From positions 1-38,408 of the forward strand of contig DASZXJ010000241.1 of the NCBI GenBank assembly GCA_035545895.1: 38,408 bases of DNA, written 5' to 3'. Made by a program: the position numbers and the translations under genes. This stretch comes from DASZXJ01 sp035545895 (GTDB taxonomy: Bacteria > Planctomycetota > Phycisphaerae > Tepidisphaerales > Tepidisphaeraceae). Below, in pieces: positions 24,901 to 32,788 of the stretch. The notes under the pieces were generated by a model. It searched no databases and was not told the DNA's origin. It saw only the letters and a program-made list of their open reading frames with translations. Every line of letters begins with the position of its first letter. Position 1 is the stretch's first letter.

Positions 24901-25013
24901 CTGCTCGGAATGACCTGCAAAATATCGAGCGGCAGATGGACCGCCTGGAACACGAAGCAAGCCGCTGCGCCGAATTCATTCCTTTGGCCATCGAGCGAAT
25001 TGGAGACGTCTGA
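21924..25013 (+). CDS. BarA-like hybrid histidine kinase (REC-REC-HPt)
   Basis: A 1029-residue membrane hybrid kinase. A transmembrane helix at about 17-37 and another at about 319-342 enclose a ~280-residue extracytoplasmic domain, probably of dCache type (TVPLYGPAGDFIGVVSASIS at 211-230). A coiled linker leads to a DHp domain with His381 in FLARMSHEIRTPLNGVIGM. The ATPase has NLVNNAIKF (494-502), EDTGVGIPPDRI and KYGGTGLGLAISKR (557-570). A degenerate receiver (about 616-735) follows, in which the expected phospho-acceptor site reads ALVASRLPEM with no Asp. An intact receiver comes next (about 759-880, Asp810 in ILMDCQMPGMDGLE, SKP Lys). The C-terminal HPt has His968 in LAHNLKAIAGHV. This is a full phosphorelay chain in one polypeptide. 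It heads the second signalling operon, seven bases before the next gene. Confidence 0.93.
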   Translation: MQRKEKFIVRLAMRLLRYAPALLSLVLTVSATFWFWNYQISHRMAEAIGLTNDDYDIRLNESKQEVEHSFDRVYDSLRLIAALPRQSSDVFQVSGFSGELKPVVGAICDNLQSDIDICSITVLLVNAKSAHGPSTQISSDYSVEFVQYRQAPRSRDTEIEEQNIIVEHARYLKLRFPSPHEPTDLKYPAVSTEKMASIPMRENEERDIIYTVPLYGPAGDFIGVVSASISPNVFRKELVDPEFVLVSPLADFYIAAPEAAAAIGTAWNDVKHGRTAPQYSFSKIVNCDVSDVDPWVVVAAVPPETFFATADFPPILIESRTILIGGLGFSSMVTLAVWLLSTSRSRAIARAKEMTISLTTAKDAAEKANHAKSDFLARMSHEIRTPLNGVIGMVDLLKKIAINETQVRYANLAHESADILMLVINDILDLSKIEAGKIELEQIEFDLHGLVENLTELLSPIASKKKLALASFIRPEVPKLVVGDPGRIRQVLTNLVNNAIKFTSRGFISIRTSLEHQNGQEAIIRFKVEDTGVGIPPDRIDRLFKNFSQADNSTTRKYGGTGLGLAISKRLVEMMGGSIGVQSEEGRGTTFWFTLQLFTTAQTETRDSRAVCSPRDVRLLAIEPDPTYRQILTEQFQGWLSPGCAVVRPEDAMDTLCRAAAEGNAFKIALVASRLPEMHKLIDQIYADPQFEDIKLIALIDVNERTDAAGVPPGFCARLHKPLTQSRLMDVLVNIIGSDCKETSETKTDSPVIEDSLKGMHLLVAEDNEMNQFVAQEILKQAGCTCDIVGDGILAVEAFQRRHYDAILMDCQMPGMDGLEAVARIRQLEHSTSGLIRIPIIALTAEAVQGDRERCIKAGMDGYVSKPIDAKDLFATIRSLVGTRTDGRNGAVAFTTTLPPSPEPIAAKNLNTVDSPFDLKALLNRCMNDIAFASNTLEKFGRRASEDIELLRRSLSAGNIADVNRLAHNLKAIAGHVAAASLCKVAYELEQATARNDLQNIERQMDRLEHEASRCAEFIPLAIERIGDV

Positions 25014-25020
25014 ACGCTAA

Positions 25021-27474
25021 ATGGGGCGAAGCATGGAAGTTTTGATTGTAGATGACAACGAATTTGCGCTGACGGTGCTCCATACGACGCTCACGCGGAT
25101 GGGTTATCAGACCGTAATGGCTCACGATGGCGCCGAGGCCATGCGTATCCTCCGCAATGGCGACATTCGCCTGGTCATCACCGACTGGGACATGCCGGGA
25201 ATAAATGGCATCGATTTCTGTCGAAATGTGCGGCATGAAGACCTGTCGGGATATGTCTACATCATCATGCTCACCGCCCGCGAGGGAACCAAGCAACGGC
25301 TCGAAGGTCTCTGTGCCGGTGCTGATGATTTCCTCAACAAGCCACTTGACCCCGAAGAGTTGCTCGTCTGCATCAAGACTTCCGAGCGAATTCTTTCTCT
25401 GGAAACGCGCGAAGTTGCGTTATTTGCCTTGGCCAAGCTCGCTGAAAGCCGCGACACCGAAACCGGAGCGCACATCGAGCGCGTGCAAGGCTATGCCAAG
25501 CTGCTTGCCCAAAATCTGTCTCCGGAGCTAAAGGCCCATTACGGCGTCGATGGAGAGTTCGTACGCCTGATCTATCAGACAAGTCCGCTGCACGATATCG
25601 GCAAAGTCGGCATTCCGGATTCGGTGTTGCTGAAACCCGGCAAACTGACGCCGGAAGAATTTGCAATCATGAAGACCCACACGCTGATTGGTGCCCAGAC
25701 GCTCGAAGCAGCGCTGCGCCGATTTCCCAGCGCCAGATTCCTTCAAATGGCGCGCGATATCGCTCTGACCCATCATGAGCATTTCGATGGACGGGGTTAT
25801 CCGGAAGGCTTGATCGGTCAGCAGATTCCGCTGTGCGGGAGAATTGTGGCTGTCGCCGATGTGTATGACGCACTCACCAGCGCGCGGGTCTATAAATCCG
25901 CGATGAGACACGACCAGGCCAAAGCCATTATCGTTCACGATCGAGGCACGCATTTTGATCCTGACGTGGTTGACGCATTTCTACATGCCGAGCCGGAAAT
26001 CATCGAGGTTTATAAACGCCTGCAAGAATCTCAAGAACCCATATCATCACGCGAGCCACTCCTCCTGCCGCCGCAGCCCAGCACGCATCCGGTGCCCAAC
26101 CCCCGCAGAATACTCGTCGTGGAAGATGATGATTATCTGCGAGACAAACTCGTGGAGCTGCTGTCTTCCACGGGTGAACCTGTGATGTCCCCCTGCAACG
26201 GGAAGGAGGCACTGAAAATCTGCGAAGAGCACAACCCGAGGCTGATTGTTTCTGACTGGGTCATGCCGAATACCGACGGCGTAGAACTTTGCCGCGCCAT
26301 CCGCGCCCGGCTTGATACTGACCCGGTCCATCTCATCATGCTGACTGTAAACTCGGAGGTAAGCCATTTACTGGAGGCCTATGAAGCAGGCGTCGACGAT
26401 TTCATCGCCAAGCCTTTCGATACACAGGAATTGCTCGCACGCGTGCGTGCGGGACTTCGATCCGTCAAGATGCATGATGAACTCATACAAAAAGCAGCCG
26501 GTTCCAGGGCACTGAATGCTCAATTGGCGACTGTAAATAATCATCTGGAGCGACTCTCGTTGACAGACGAACTGACCGGCTTATTCAATCGGCGGTGCGC
26601 GATGCTGCGAATTGAAGAACAATGGACCATTGCGGAACATACCGGCCAGCCGTTGTCGGTGGCGCTTTTGGATGCCGACCATTTCAAGCAAGTAAATGAC
26701 AGCTATGGACACGATGCGGGGGATTACATCCTGCGCCGGCTGGCGGGCATCGTTCGCGACCAGACTCGCGGCACGGATATCATCTGCCGAGTGGGCGGCG
26801 AAGAATTCCTGATCATCTTTCCATTACAAACGGTCGAGGAAGCCGGCGTCTGCGCCGAACGATGCCGCAAAGCCGTGGAAAATGATGTTTTCGCCATCGG
26901 CCATGCCCATGCCAGAACGACGATCAGCATCGGCATTGCGGGACGCACCCGGCAAATGACACAGTTTCCCGATCTGCTCAAAGCCGCAGATCGGGCACTC
27001 CTTTGCGCCAAGCGGGCGGGACGAAATTCTGTTTACGTAAGCAGTCTTAATGAGGGGGATTCTGTCATGACTGGTTCTGAATCGATTCCTAAGGTAGATG
27101 TTCTTCCAGGGCAATCACAAGCGCCGATTGATGTCGCAGCCGTTTTGAAGCGTTGTGGGGGCGATGCGAAATTCGCGGCCGCAGTCACTGAGCGTTTCCG
27201 CAGCCAGGCGGGACAGGAAGTACAGCGTGTTGCCAGTGCACTTGCTGAAGGAGATTCCGATTCACTCAGGCGTTCAGCGCACACGGTTAAGAGCATGGCG
27301 GCTTATATGGGCGCTCAACACGCCGCCGCCCTCGCCAAGCAAATCGAAGATTTGGCACGAGCACAGCAACTCGATGATGTCGAGAAGCTGGTCAACATGC
27401 TGCGTGAGCAGGTGGATCAAACCACGGCGTGGATTGCACAAAGTATGAATCCCGCCGTGTTCAAATCGATGTAA
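25021..27474 (+). CDS. REC-HD-GYP-REC-GGDEF-HPt cyclic-di-GMP protein
   Basis: An 817-residue soluble signalling protein that combines synthesis and breakdown of cyclic-di-GMP. REC1 is at about 5-122 (Asp55 in VITDWDMPG, Lys107). HD-GYP is at about 130-335 with His191-Asp192 (HDIGKVGIPD), HHEHFDGRGYPEGL (251-264) and VADVYDALTS. REC2 is at about 362-480 (Asp412 in IVSDWVMPNTDG, Lys464). GGDEF is at about 505-675 with DELTGLFNRR, the active-site motif GGEEF (592-596) and an inhibitory RxxD I-site (RGTD, 583-586). HPt is at about 702-800 (His754 in SAHTVKSMAAYMG). All catalytic and phosphorylation residues look intact. It probably receives phosphate from the upstream hybrid kinase. A second ATG at 25033 starts closer to the receiver and may be the real one. 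Confidence 0.93.
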   Translation: MGRSMEVLIVDDNEFALTVLHTTLTRMGYQTVMAHDGAEAMRILRNGDIRLVITDWDMPGINGIDFCRNVRHEDLSGYVYIIMLTAREGTKQRLEGLCAGADDFLNKPLDPEELLVCIKTSERILSLETREVALFALAKLAESRDTETGAHIERVQGYAKLLAQNLSPELKAHYGVDGEFVRLIYQTSPLHDIGKVGIPDSVLLKPGKLTPEEFAIMKTHTLIGAQTLEAALRRFPSARFLQMARDIALTHHEHFDGRGYPEGLIGQQIPLCGRIVAVADVYDALTSARVYKSAMRHDQAKAIIVHDRGTHFDPDVVDAFLHAEPEIIEVYKRLQESQEPISSREPLLLPPQPSTHPVPNPRRILVVEDDDYLRDKLVELLSSTGEPVMSPCNGKEALKICEEHNPRLIVSDWVMPNTDGVELCRAIRARLDTDPVHLIMLTVNSEVSHLLEAYEAGVDDFIAKPFDTQELLARVRAGLRSVKMHDELIQKAAGSRALNAQLATVNNHLERLSLTDELTGLFNRRCAMLRIEEQWTIAEHTGQPLSVALLDADHFKQVNDSYGHDAGDYILRRLAGIVRDQTRGTDIICRVGGEEFLIIFPLQTVEEAGVCAERCRKAVENDVFAIGHAHARTTISIGIAGRTRQMTQFPDLLKAADRALLCAKRAGRNSVYVSSLNEGDSVMTGSESIPKVDVLPGQSQAPIDVAAVLKRCGGDAKFAAAVTERFRSQAGQEVQRVASALAEGDSDSLRRSAHTVKSMAAYMGAQHAAALAKQIEDLARAQQLDDVEKLVNMLREQVDQTTAWIAQSMNPAVFKSM

Positions 27475-27500
27475 CCGCGAAGTTTGGTGAAAGCTGGCAC

Positions 27501-29276
27501 ATGGCAAATATCCTGGTCATTGATGACACGCCTTTCTGGCGCGAGCTTGCAGCCGATGTCCTGAAACAACTGGGATATACCGTCCACTGCGCCGAGGATG
27601 GACTGAACGGACTGGAATTGCTTCGGCAAAACGGCGCCAATCTGATTCTTCTCGATGTGGAAATGCCTCATATGGAGGGCCTGGCCTTTCTTGAACAGAT
27701 CCGCCGAAGCGATCAATGGAAGCACGTGCCGGTCATCATGCTGACTGGCGATATGCGAAAGGAGCACGTTCTCCAAGCAAAGAAACTCGGTGTAGTTGAT
27801 TATTTGCTCAAGGCAAGATTTTCCCCCGCTTACCTGCTCGAACGAATACAACGCTGCTTGAAACCGATGGTGCAATCTGGAACCAATTCTATCGAAGGGG
27901 CGGCCCCCCCTTCGCCAAAACCAGAAATCAAATCGACCGCCACCGAGCCGTCCTCGCCAAGAGCGATTGCTTCCGGATACCCAGCGCTTTTGGACCGCGA
28001 TCGAAGTCTCGCTCGCGCTCGTCAAGCCCTGAATGGCCGAACCCTGTCCGGCGTGGTTGCTGAAGTCATCGCTCTTACAGCCTCTTCAAGAGTTGACATG
28101 CCTGGCTTGGCGGCGAGCATCGCGCGCGATTCGTTATTGTCAGTGCAAGTTCTCCGCGCAGCCAACACCGCCAATTACGTAACCCATCACGGAACAATTG
28201 CAAACTTATCCGAAGCCGTGCGAAATCTGGGTTGCCTCGCGGTCCGTAATATCGCTGCTGCCCTGGGTGTCTTTGAAGCAATGGCTCCCACTTCACCTGA
28301 CGGCTTTAACCCAATTCGCTGCTGGCAGCATTCATTCACGGTTGCAACCCTTTGCAGTTTGTTCTCTGCGGAGCCCACCAGCGGCTTGCCCTATTTAATT
28401 GGACTCTGTCATGACTTAGGCGAAATTCTGTTCCGAACGCATTTTGCCGACGAATATCAGCAGGTTTTGACCGTTCAGCAAACCACTGGCGAGCCGAGGC
28501 AGATCATAGAAAAAGCAATGTTGGGTGTGACGCATAGCGAACTGGCGATTACCATTCTGAATAGCTTTCAACTTCCAAAATCACTATGCGTTCCGATTCA
28601 GGAATATCATGCAAACGGCCCCGCCTCGCGCGGTGGAAGCAATTGGGTGCGTCTACTCCGACTGGCCGACCTGTATGCCAACGGAATGCTTCTGGCCTGC
28701 TCAGGCCAATCACCAGTCGGCCCGGTCAACCTCGCCGACGTCCGCGCAGCCACAGGAAAGAATAACCCACCTCATCCGGACGCCGATCTGCTTCGTGCCG
28801 AAATATTCAGTCTCACAGCCGTGCTGGCACGCCTGCCGACACGCGAGCAGGCGGAAGTCCTTGCCGCGCCTTACCCTCGCCGGTCCGTTCGAATTTGGCT
28901 CGCTCGATCTGAAACCTTTGCAGCATTGGATCCACTGGAAACCGCGCTGCGGTCCCTCGCCGAAGTCACGGTAAGCGTGAAACTTCCCAACGCCGACGAA
29001 GCCGCCGAGCATGACGGGCTCGTCGTTGCTGCTCCCAGCACTTCGCTATCTGGTTTTACGGGTCCGGAAATTGAAAAAGCCGCCACGCGCCATCGCGTCG
29101 CGCCATTGCCGGTTCTGTGGCTCACGGGTCGCATCGAACCCGGACCTCTTCCTGTTCAGCCACAAATCTCGCCGATGCCTTTGGATCGACTCGCCAATTT
29201 TGTTTCCAGCATCGAACCGCAGCCGCCTTTCAAACCCGTCACGCAAACGCAGTTTCCTCCAGTCAATCCGATTTAA
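27501..29276 (+). CDS. REC-HDOD signalling protein
   Basis: A 591-residue protein with a receiver at 3-120 (Asp8-Asp9, phospho-acceptor Asp52 in ILLDVEMPHMEGLAFL, MLTGDMRKEH). A Pro/Ser/Ala-rich linker spans 125-165. An HDOD domain follows (about 180-390; SLLSVQVLRAANTANY, IANLSEAVRNLG, GLCHDLGEILFRTHF, VTHSELAITIL). HDOD domains are catalytically inactive relatives of HD phosphohydrolases, used as signalling outputs; here the vestigial HD is His304-Asp305. The C-terminal ~150 residues are of no recognised family and end in a proline-rich tail. The ATG at 27501 starts directly at the receiver. It lies 26 bases after the c-di-GMP gene and completes the operon. Confidence 0.88.
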   Translation: MANILVIDDTPFWRELAADVLKQLGYTVHCAEDGLNGLELLRQNGANLILLDVEMPHMEGLAFLEQIRRSDQWKHVPVIMLTGDMRKEHVLQAKKLGVVDYLLKARFSPAYLLERIQRCLKPMVQSGTNSIEGAAPPSPKPEIKSTATEPSSPRAIASGYPALLDRDRSLARARQALNGRTLSGVVAEVIALTASSRVDMPGLAASIARDSLLSVQVLRAANTANYVTHHGTIANLSEAVRNLGCLAVRNIAAALGVFEAMAPTSPDGFNPIRCWQHSFTVATLCSLFSAEPTSGLPYLIGLCHDLGEILFRTHFADEYQQVLTVQQTTGEPRQIIEKAMLGVTHSELAITILNSFQLPKSLCVPIQEYHANGPASRGGSNWVRLLRLADLYANGMLLACSGQSPVGPVNLADVRAATGKNNPPHPDADLLRAEIFSLTAVLARLPTREQAEVLAAPYPRRSVRIWLARSETFAALDPLETALRSLAEVTVSVKLPNADEAAEHDGLVVAAPSTSLSGFTGPEIEKAATRHRVAPLPVLWLTGRIEPGPLPVQPQISPMPLDRLANFVSSIEPQPPFKPVTQTQFPPVNPI

Positions 29277-29410
29277 GTCATTTCAGGTTTCCATCCAAGT
29301 TTGAAGATCGTCATGAAGCAGATAAATTCTTATTTGAGTGATTATATAACCACGCTACAATTCCGGAATTAATCCGTGTTCACTGTTATTTGTGTAAAGA
29401 ATCCATGCAA

Positions 29411-29483
29411 TGAGCCCGGCGGGACTCGAACCCGCGACCCTGTGATTAAAAGTCACATGCTCTACCAACTGAGCTACGGACTC
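29411..29483 (-). tRNA. tRNA-Lys (UUU)
   Basis: The minus strand folds as a complete tRNA. The acceptor stem is GAGTCCG/CGGGCTC, with a D-arm AGCTCAGTTGGTAGAGCA. The anticodon loop is CTTTTAA with anticodon TTT, and the T-arm has GGTTCGAGTCC. The discriminator base is A (29411). The 3' CCA is not encoded. It reads AAA/AAG lysine codons. Confidence 0.96.
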
Positions 29484-29589
29484 CCACTGCGAGGCGGGGA
29501 TTGTACGCATTCTATCCAAGATTTGAATTGCCCTGATTGCCAAATTGTGAGTAGACTTATGCATTGAATACCATCTTGGAACGGCATCG

Positions 29590-31995
29590 ATGAAAAAAAC
29601 GTGGCGGAACGTCATTTTGGCGGCAATTTTACCGGTCCTAACGTCCCGGGCGGAAGATATCGAAGGCCCTCAACCCGCAGCGCTGGATCAGCCCCAGATC
29701 AATGCCGCGCTTACCGTGGGTGGGCCGGCGGGGGCCGGAAACGTCCTGGTTGCGGATTTTGGCTTTGGCATCACAACCATCAATATTACCGCATATCTCG
29801 ACACCGGCGCCAGCGGCGTGCTGATCAGCTCCGACACCGCGGATGCATTGAATCTTGCTCACGACACCTACAATGGCCAGACGATCGTCTATTCCGACGT
29901 CGGCGTCGCCGGCTCGGACAATTTCCACGTATCTCAGCCAATTTATGTGAACCTCGCCCCGTTCACCCCGTCAACCGACGGCGAAAATATCGCCAGCTAT
30001 ACCCAGGCATTTGGCCCCCTTCGCACGCAAATCGGCCCATTGAATCAAACCGATCCGAATCTGGCCGGGTTGGACGTATTGGGCACTCCGGTCATGCACA
30101 ACAAGGTGGTCGTCATCGACCCGCGACCCGCCAATACGTTCGTCGATACCTCGCGCGTCACTCTGTACGATCCCGGTGATTCGAACATCCCCACCGTCGG
30201 TCGTCACATCTTGATGACCAAGACAGATTTTTCCCAGTTCACACAGGTATCGCCCGACGGCGCGCCGGGGCCTTCACAGGCGCCCAATCCAATCATCGGA
30301 CGCGATCCCACCAAATCTCCGCAGGCGGGCGATCCGCCGGGCGTGACCGTTTCGCTCGGTTCGCTCTCGGCTTCAGGTAATTTCCTGTTCGACACCGGCG
30401 CGGCCGCCTCGATGATCTCCACGTCCATCGCGAGCAGCCTGCATGTACGATACGTTGCCGGCACAAAGGATACTGAAAATCCGCAACTCGAGCTTTTTGA
30501 CCCAGGACACCCCGGTAATCCCGGCACTTATATCGCTGGACAATTCACCCTGCCCATCGGAGGCATTGGTGGTTCAACCACTATTGCCGGATTTTACCTC
30601 GACAACCTGATGCTTCCCACGCAGGAGGGGCTCAGTAATCCGAACAACAACATCAATTTCCGCGATGCTCCGGTCCTGGTCAGCGACATTTCCGTGGTTA
30701 ATCCGTCAAACCATTCGACGCTTACGTTGGACGGCGTGTTTGGAATGAACCTGATCGAGCCCAGCGCTTTCGTGGTGCAAGCGCCAGGCGATTTCTTTCC
30801 GACTATCGGTGCATTGACACCCAGCGCGTTCAACTACATCACATATCAGCAGGATTACGATTCGACGCATTCAATGCTGGGACTGGACATTAACCCCAAT
30901 CCGCCGGTAGCTAATCCGTTGGATTGGGTTCCATTTGAAAGCACCGAGTGGAACAGAACTGACATTAACTGGATAGATATAAGCGATCCCAATTTTTTTG
31001 CCGCCTATCAGGACGGTCGCGCCGTCGTCTTCAACGATTCACCCGTACTCACGGACGTCTTTACCATTTACATCTCTGACGCGGTGTCGCCGTCCGATGT
31101 GCAGATCATTGCCAATGGAAATGGATTGACTTTCCTTGCCGGTGCGGGAATCACAGGAACATGCGGCCTGACTAAATCAGGCACGAAGACTGCCACGTTT
31201 TTCAATTCCAACAGCTACACCGGCCTGACCGACATCCAACAGGGCACGCTCGCCTTCAATGCGAGACAAAATATCGGGGCGGTTCTCGTTCGCGCGGGCG
31301 GACATCTGGTCATGCGCACCAGCCAGACGTTTGCAGGCCTGAACATGGACGGCGGTGATGCGGTACTCACGGCCGGTGGCAACAAAGTGCTGGTTCTCAG
31401 CACGCTGTTGGTCAGCGGTAACGGCAAGCTCGATATCAACGACAACAAGATGATCTTGGATTCCACTGCCATGTCCAAGAGCGACCTTCGCGACATGCTC
31501 CGCGCCGGCTATAATAACGGAGCATGGAACGGCATCGGACTGACCAGCAGCAGCGACGCAGCCAGCAGCATCAGGGATTCGATCGGGTTCATCGACAATC
31601 GTATCCTGCACCTGACCCAGTTTGGCGGCGAAACAGTGACCGATGACGCTTTGCTTGTGAAATCCACCTATGCGGGCGACGCCAACATGGACGGCATGGT
31701 CGATCTGATGGACGTTTATTCGTTGGCGCTGAACTGGCAGACAATCGATTCCTACTGGTACGAGGGCGATTTCAATTACGATGGATCGGTGGATGCCCGC
31801 GACCTGACCATTTTGGCGCATAATTGGCAGGCCGGGGTTGGAAATCCGTTGCCGGGCGACAGCCTGTCACCGATTCTCAATTCATTTGGTCTGCCTCCGA
31901 CCGCCGTCCCGGAACCCGCGGCATTGGGAACAATCGCGCTGTTCATAGCCGTCGGTGGTAGCCGCCGGTTGCGCACAAGCATCAAGCGACTATAA
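29590..31995 (+). CDS. exported aspartic-protease-like PEP-CTERM protein with dockerin
   Basis: An 801-residue exported protein with a mosaic architecture. A signal peptide (1-21) is followed by two aspartic-protease motifs, YLDTGASGVLIS (Asp71) and LFDTGAAASMIS (Asp268), each after a beta-strand, as in the two lobes of pepsin-like or tandem retropepsin-like enzymes. The LDGVFGMNLI stretch (380-389) resembles the strand following a lobe's active site. An autotransporter-associated beta-strand repeat lies near 539-556 (NSNSYTGLTDIQQGTLAFNA). A type I dockerin pair follows (GDANMDGMVDLMDV at 696-709 and GDFNYDGSVDARDL at 726-739). The end is a PEP-CTERM sorting signal, VPEPAALGTIALF plus a basic RRLR. 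It is probably surface-anchored or released after sorting by an exosortase not present in this window. Proteolytic activity is inferred from the two DTGA motifs only. Confidence 0.85.
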   Translation: MKKTWRNVILAAILPVLTSRAEDIEGPQPAALDQPQINAALTVGGPAGAGNVLVADFGFGITTINITAYLDTGASGVLISSDTADALNLAHDTYNGQTIVYSDVGVAGSDNFHVSQPIYVNLAPFTPSTDGENIASYTQAFGPLRTQIGPLNQTDPNLAGLDVLGTPVMHNKVVVIDPRPANTFVDTSRVTLYDPGDSNIPTVGRHILMTKTDFSQFTQVSPDGAPGPSQAPNPIIGRDPTKSPQAGDPPGVTVSLGSLSASGNFLFDTGAAASMISTSIASSLHVRYVAGTKDTENPQLELFDPGHPGNPGTYIAGQFTLPIGGIGGSTTIAGFYLDNLMLPTQEGLSNPNNNINFRDAPVLVSDISVVNPSNHSTLTLDGVFGMNLIEPSAFVVQAPGDFFPTIGALTPSAFNYITYQQDYDSTHSMLGLDINPNPPVANPLDWVPFESTEWNRTDINWIDISDPNFFAAYQDGRAVVFNDSPVLTDVFTIYISDAVSPSDVQIIANGNGLTFLAGAGITGTCGLTKSGTKTATFFNSNSYTGLTDIQQGTLAFNARQNIGAVLVRAGGHLVMRTSQTFAGLNMDGGDAVLTAGGNKVLVLSTLLVSGNGKLDINDNKMILDSTAMSKSDLRDMLRAGYNNGAWNGIGLTSSSDAASSIRDSIGFIDNRILHLTQFGGETVTDDALLVKSTYAGDANMDGMVDLMDVYSLALNWQTIDSYWYEGDFNYDGSVDARDLTILAHNWQAGVGNPLPGDSLSPILNSFGLPPTAVPEPAALGTIALFIAVGGSRRLRTSIKRL

Positions 31996-32002
31996 TTCTC
32001 TC

Positions 32003-32770
32003 ATGCCCCTGGCACGCGACCGCTGCATTTGCCTTCGAAAGGTCGAATACAGCGAAACCTCACAAATTCTCACACTTTTTGCCCGCGAGCATGGGATCAT
32101 CCGCGCCATCGCCAAGGGTGCGCATCGGCGCACCAAAGCCGGCGCGAGCAAATTTGATGGTGGAATCGATCTGCTCGACTCGGGCGAAGCGGTTTTCACA
32201 CACGCGTCTGAAAAAAACCTCGGCACGCTTTGTGAATGGTCTCTTCGCGATGGCCATCGCGAAGTTCATAAGCATTTACGGGCCATGTACCTTGGGCAAT
32301 ACGCAGCCGAGTTGATCAGCACGTTGATCGAGGAAAACGATCCACATGTCGATCTGTTCGATCGATTTGAATCGATCCTGACCGAGTTGCCGACATCGCG
32401 AACCGAAGAAGCGTTTCTGGCGTTCGAGCTTGACCTGTTCCGCGAAGCGGGATACCTGCCGCAGCTTACAGATTGCGTCAATTGCGATCAGCCTGCCGCC
32501 GACCGCGCGTGGTTTTCTCCTTCGCGAGGCGGCCTGATCTGTAGGAATTGTGAAGGCGTTGCGCCGGATCGTATTCCTATCGATCCAAGATTGGTTCGAA
32601 TCGCCCAGACGATCATGAACCTGCCTCGTGCAAATGGTTCACCACAGCGCCTGCCGCACCTGACGAGGCATCAGACCGACCCGCTGAACAAACTGCTGGC
32701 CGAGCACATCGAGCACACACTGTCGCGAAGGTTGCGGCTGACGGGATATGTATTGGCCAACGGCAGATGA
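32003..32770 (+). CDS. recO: DNA repair protein RecO
   Basis: RecO works with RecR (and RecF) to load RecA onto SSB-coated single-stranded DNA during recombinational repair. The 255-residue product has the N-terminal OB fold (CICLRKVEYSETSQILTLFAREHG, with IRAIAKGAHR). A helical middle part includes YLGQYAAELISTLIEENDPH and FELDLFREAGYLPQLTDC. The C-terminal zinc site is Cys158-x2-Cys161 and Cys180-x2-Cys183. Length and motif order match the family. The ATG at 32003 begins seven bases after the stop of the PEP-CTERM protein gene and lacks a clear Shine-Dalgarno; a longer in-frame extension upstream overlaps that gene and is not supported. Confidence 0.92.
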   Translation: MPLARDRCICLRKVEYSETSQILTLFAREHGIIRAIAKGAHRRTKAGASKFDGGIDLLDSGEAVFTHASEKNLGTLCEWSLRDGHREVHKHLRAMYLGQYAAELISTLIEENDPHVDLFDRFESILTELPTSRTEEAFLAFELDLFREAGYLPQLTDCVNCDQPAADRAWFSPSRGGLICRNCEGVAPDRIPIDPRLVRIAQTIMNLPRANGSPQRLPHLTRHQTDPLNKLLAEHIEHTLSRRLRLTGYVLANGR

Positions 32771-32788
32771 TGTACTGCGTAGCGACTA

